Shown: positions 4,881-5,248 of the stretch, one piece after another
Layout: every line of letters starts with the position of its first letter
Numbering within the stretch: the stretch's first letter is position 1
The notes under the pieces: generated by a model
The model's database searches: none
Told to the model about the DNA's origin: nothing
The model's input: only the letters and a program-made list of their open reading frames with translations
Program-made: the position numbers and the translations under genes
Source: Gammaproteobacteria bacterium
GTDB taxonomy: Bacteria > Pseudomonadota > Gammaproteobacteria > SZUA-152
Assembly: GCA_030613605.1 (NCBI GenBank)
Contig: JAUWLO010000142.1
Span: 1-5,248 of the forward strand
Reading direction: 5' to 3'
DNA: 5,248 nucleotides

Positions 4881-5248
4881 ATGTCACTTTTAGCCTTCGG
4901 AATAAACCATAAAACTGCTCCGGTCGACATTCGGGAGCGGGTTGCGTTTGCCCCGGGTAAAATCGCCGAGGCCCTGAAAGACCTGGTGAACCGTGCCAAC
5001 ATCCAGGAAGCGGCCATTGTCTCGACCTGCAATCGCACCGAGCTCTACTGTGATTTCGGCACCAACCCAGAGGGTGACGCTGCCATTGTCGATTGGTTTC
5101 GAGAATATCACAAGCTTGAAAAACAGGATATTGAGCCCTATATTTTTCTTCACCCGAACGAGGATGCCGTACGCCATATGCTGCGGGTCGCCAGCGGGCT
5201 GGACTCTCTGGTGCTGGGCGAGCCCCAAATCCTCGGCCAGATCAAGGA
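4881..5248 (+). CDS. hemA: Glutamyl-tRNA reductase, N-terminal part (runs off the window)
   Basis: NADPH-dependent cytosolic enzyme that reduces glutamyl-tRNA(Glu) to glutamate-1-semialdehyde, the first committed step of C5 tetrapyrrole (heme, siroheme) synthesis. The visible 122 codons plus two bases cover less than a third of the usual 420 or so residues, most of the N-terminal catalytic domain. Family hallmarks: LLAFGINHKTAPVDIRERVAF at residues 3-23, STCNRTELY at 48-56 with the nucleophilic C50, H99 in the RHMLRVASGLDS stretch, and LVLGEPQILGQIK at 110-122. The ATG at 4881 gives the standard N-terminus, and no in-frame start exists just upstream. No clear Shine-Dalgarno precedes it (CACAGAAACAC). 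It diverges from the lbcA operon; in relatives prfA follows it, beyond this window. Confidence 0.97.
   Translation, partial: MSLLAFGINHKTAPVDIRERVAFAPGKIAEALKDLVNRANIQEAAIVSTCNRTELYCDFGTNPEGDAAIVDWFREYHKLEKQDIEPYIFLHPNEDAVRHMLRVASGLDSLVLGEPQILGQIK

Noticed and set aside
4844..5228. Minus-strand ORFs of 64 and 112 codons opposite hemA
   Set aside because: Antisense to the conserved GluTR N-terminal domain, which explains the open frame.

Overview
The window looks like ordinary chromosome of a gammaproteobacterium, probably of the Pseudomonas/Cellvibrio-like group. The clue is gene order: a partial hemA on the + strand diverges from a minus-strand series reading TPR lipoprotein (lbcA-like), lolB, ispE, tRNA-Gln(TTG), prs. 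From memory, this arrangement (TPR gene between hemA and lolB, glutamine tRNA between ispE and prs) is the one in Pseudomonas; enterobacteria have hemA/lolB/ispE/prs without the extra two. Base composition looks moderate rather than high in G+C, so a marine or Cellvibrio-type relative seems likelier than Pseudomonas itself; that placement is inference.

Layout: 1-914 (minus) prs, lacking only its last dozen or so codons. 915-1194 is non-coding and holds the most unusual thing here: a compact, hairpin-rich element (about 967-1142) whose far end is an exact 19-bp copy of the tRNA-Gln 3' end and whose near end is an inverted, imperfect copy of the tRNA T-arm. 1195-1269 (minus) is tRNA-Gln. 1303-2181 (minus) is ispE, 2199-2831 (minus) lolB, and 2828-4564 (minus) the TPR lipoprotein gene, which overlaps lolB by 4 bp. 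4565-4880 is the divergent promoter region. 4881-5248 (+) is the first 122 codons of hemA.

The genes fall into two themes. The two lipoprotein genes serve the outer membrane: LolB inserts lipoproteins there, and the TPR protein is itself a predicted outer-membrane lipoprotein, so it is a likely LolB client. The others are core metabolism: IspE in the MEP isoprenoid pathway, Prs making PRPP, HemA committing glutamyl-tRNA to tetrapyrrole synthesis. Short gaps and the overlap suggest one minus-strand transcript from the 4.6-kb region through at least ispE and tRNA-Gln, possibly on to prs.

No phage, transposase, CRISPR or defence gene is visible. The protein genes are conserved housekeeping genes; the novelty, if any, lies in the tRNA-derived repeat element and, less so, in repeated short motifs upstream of hemA.
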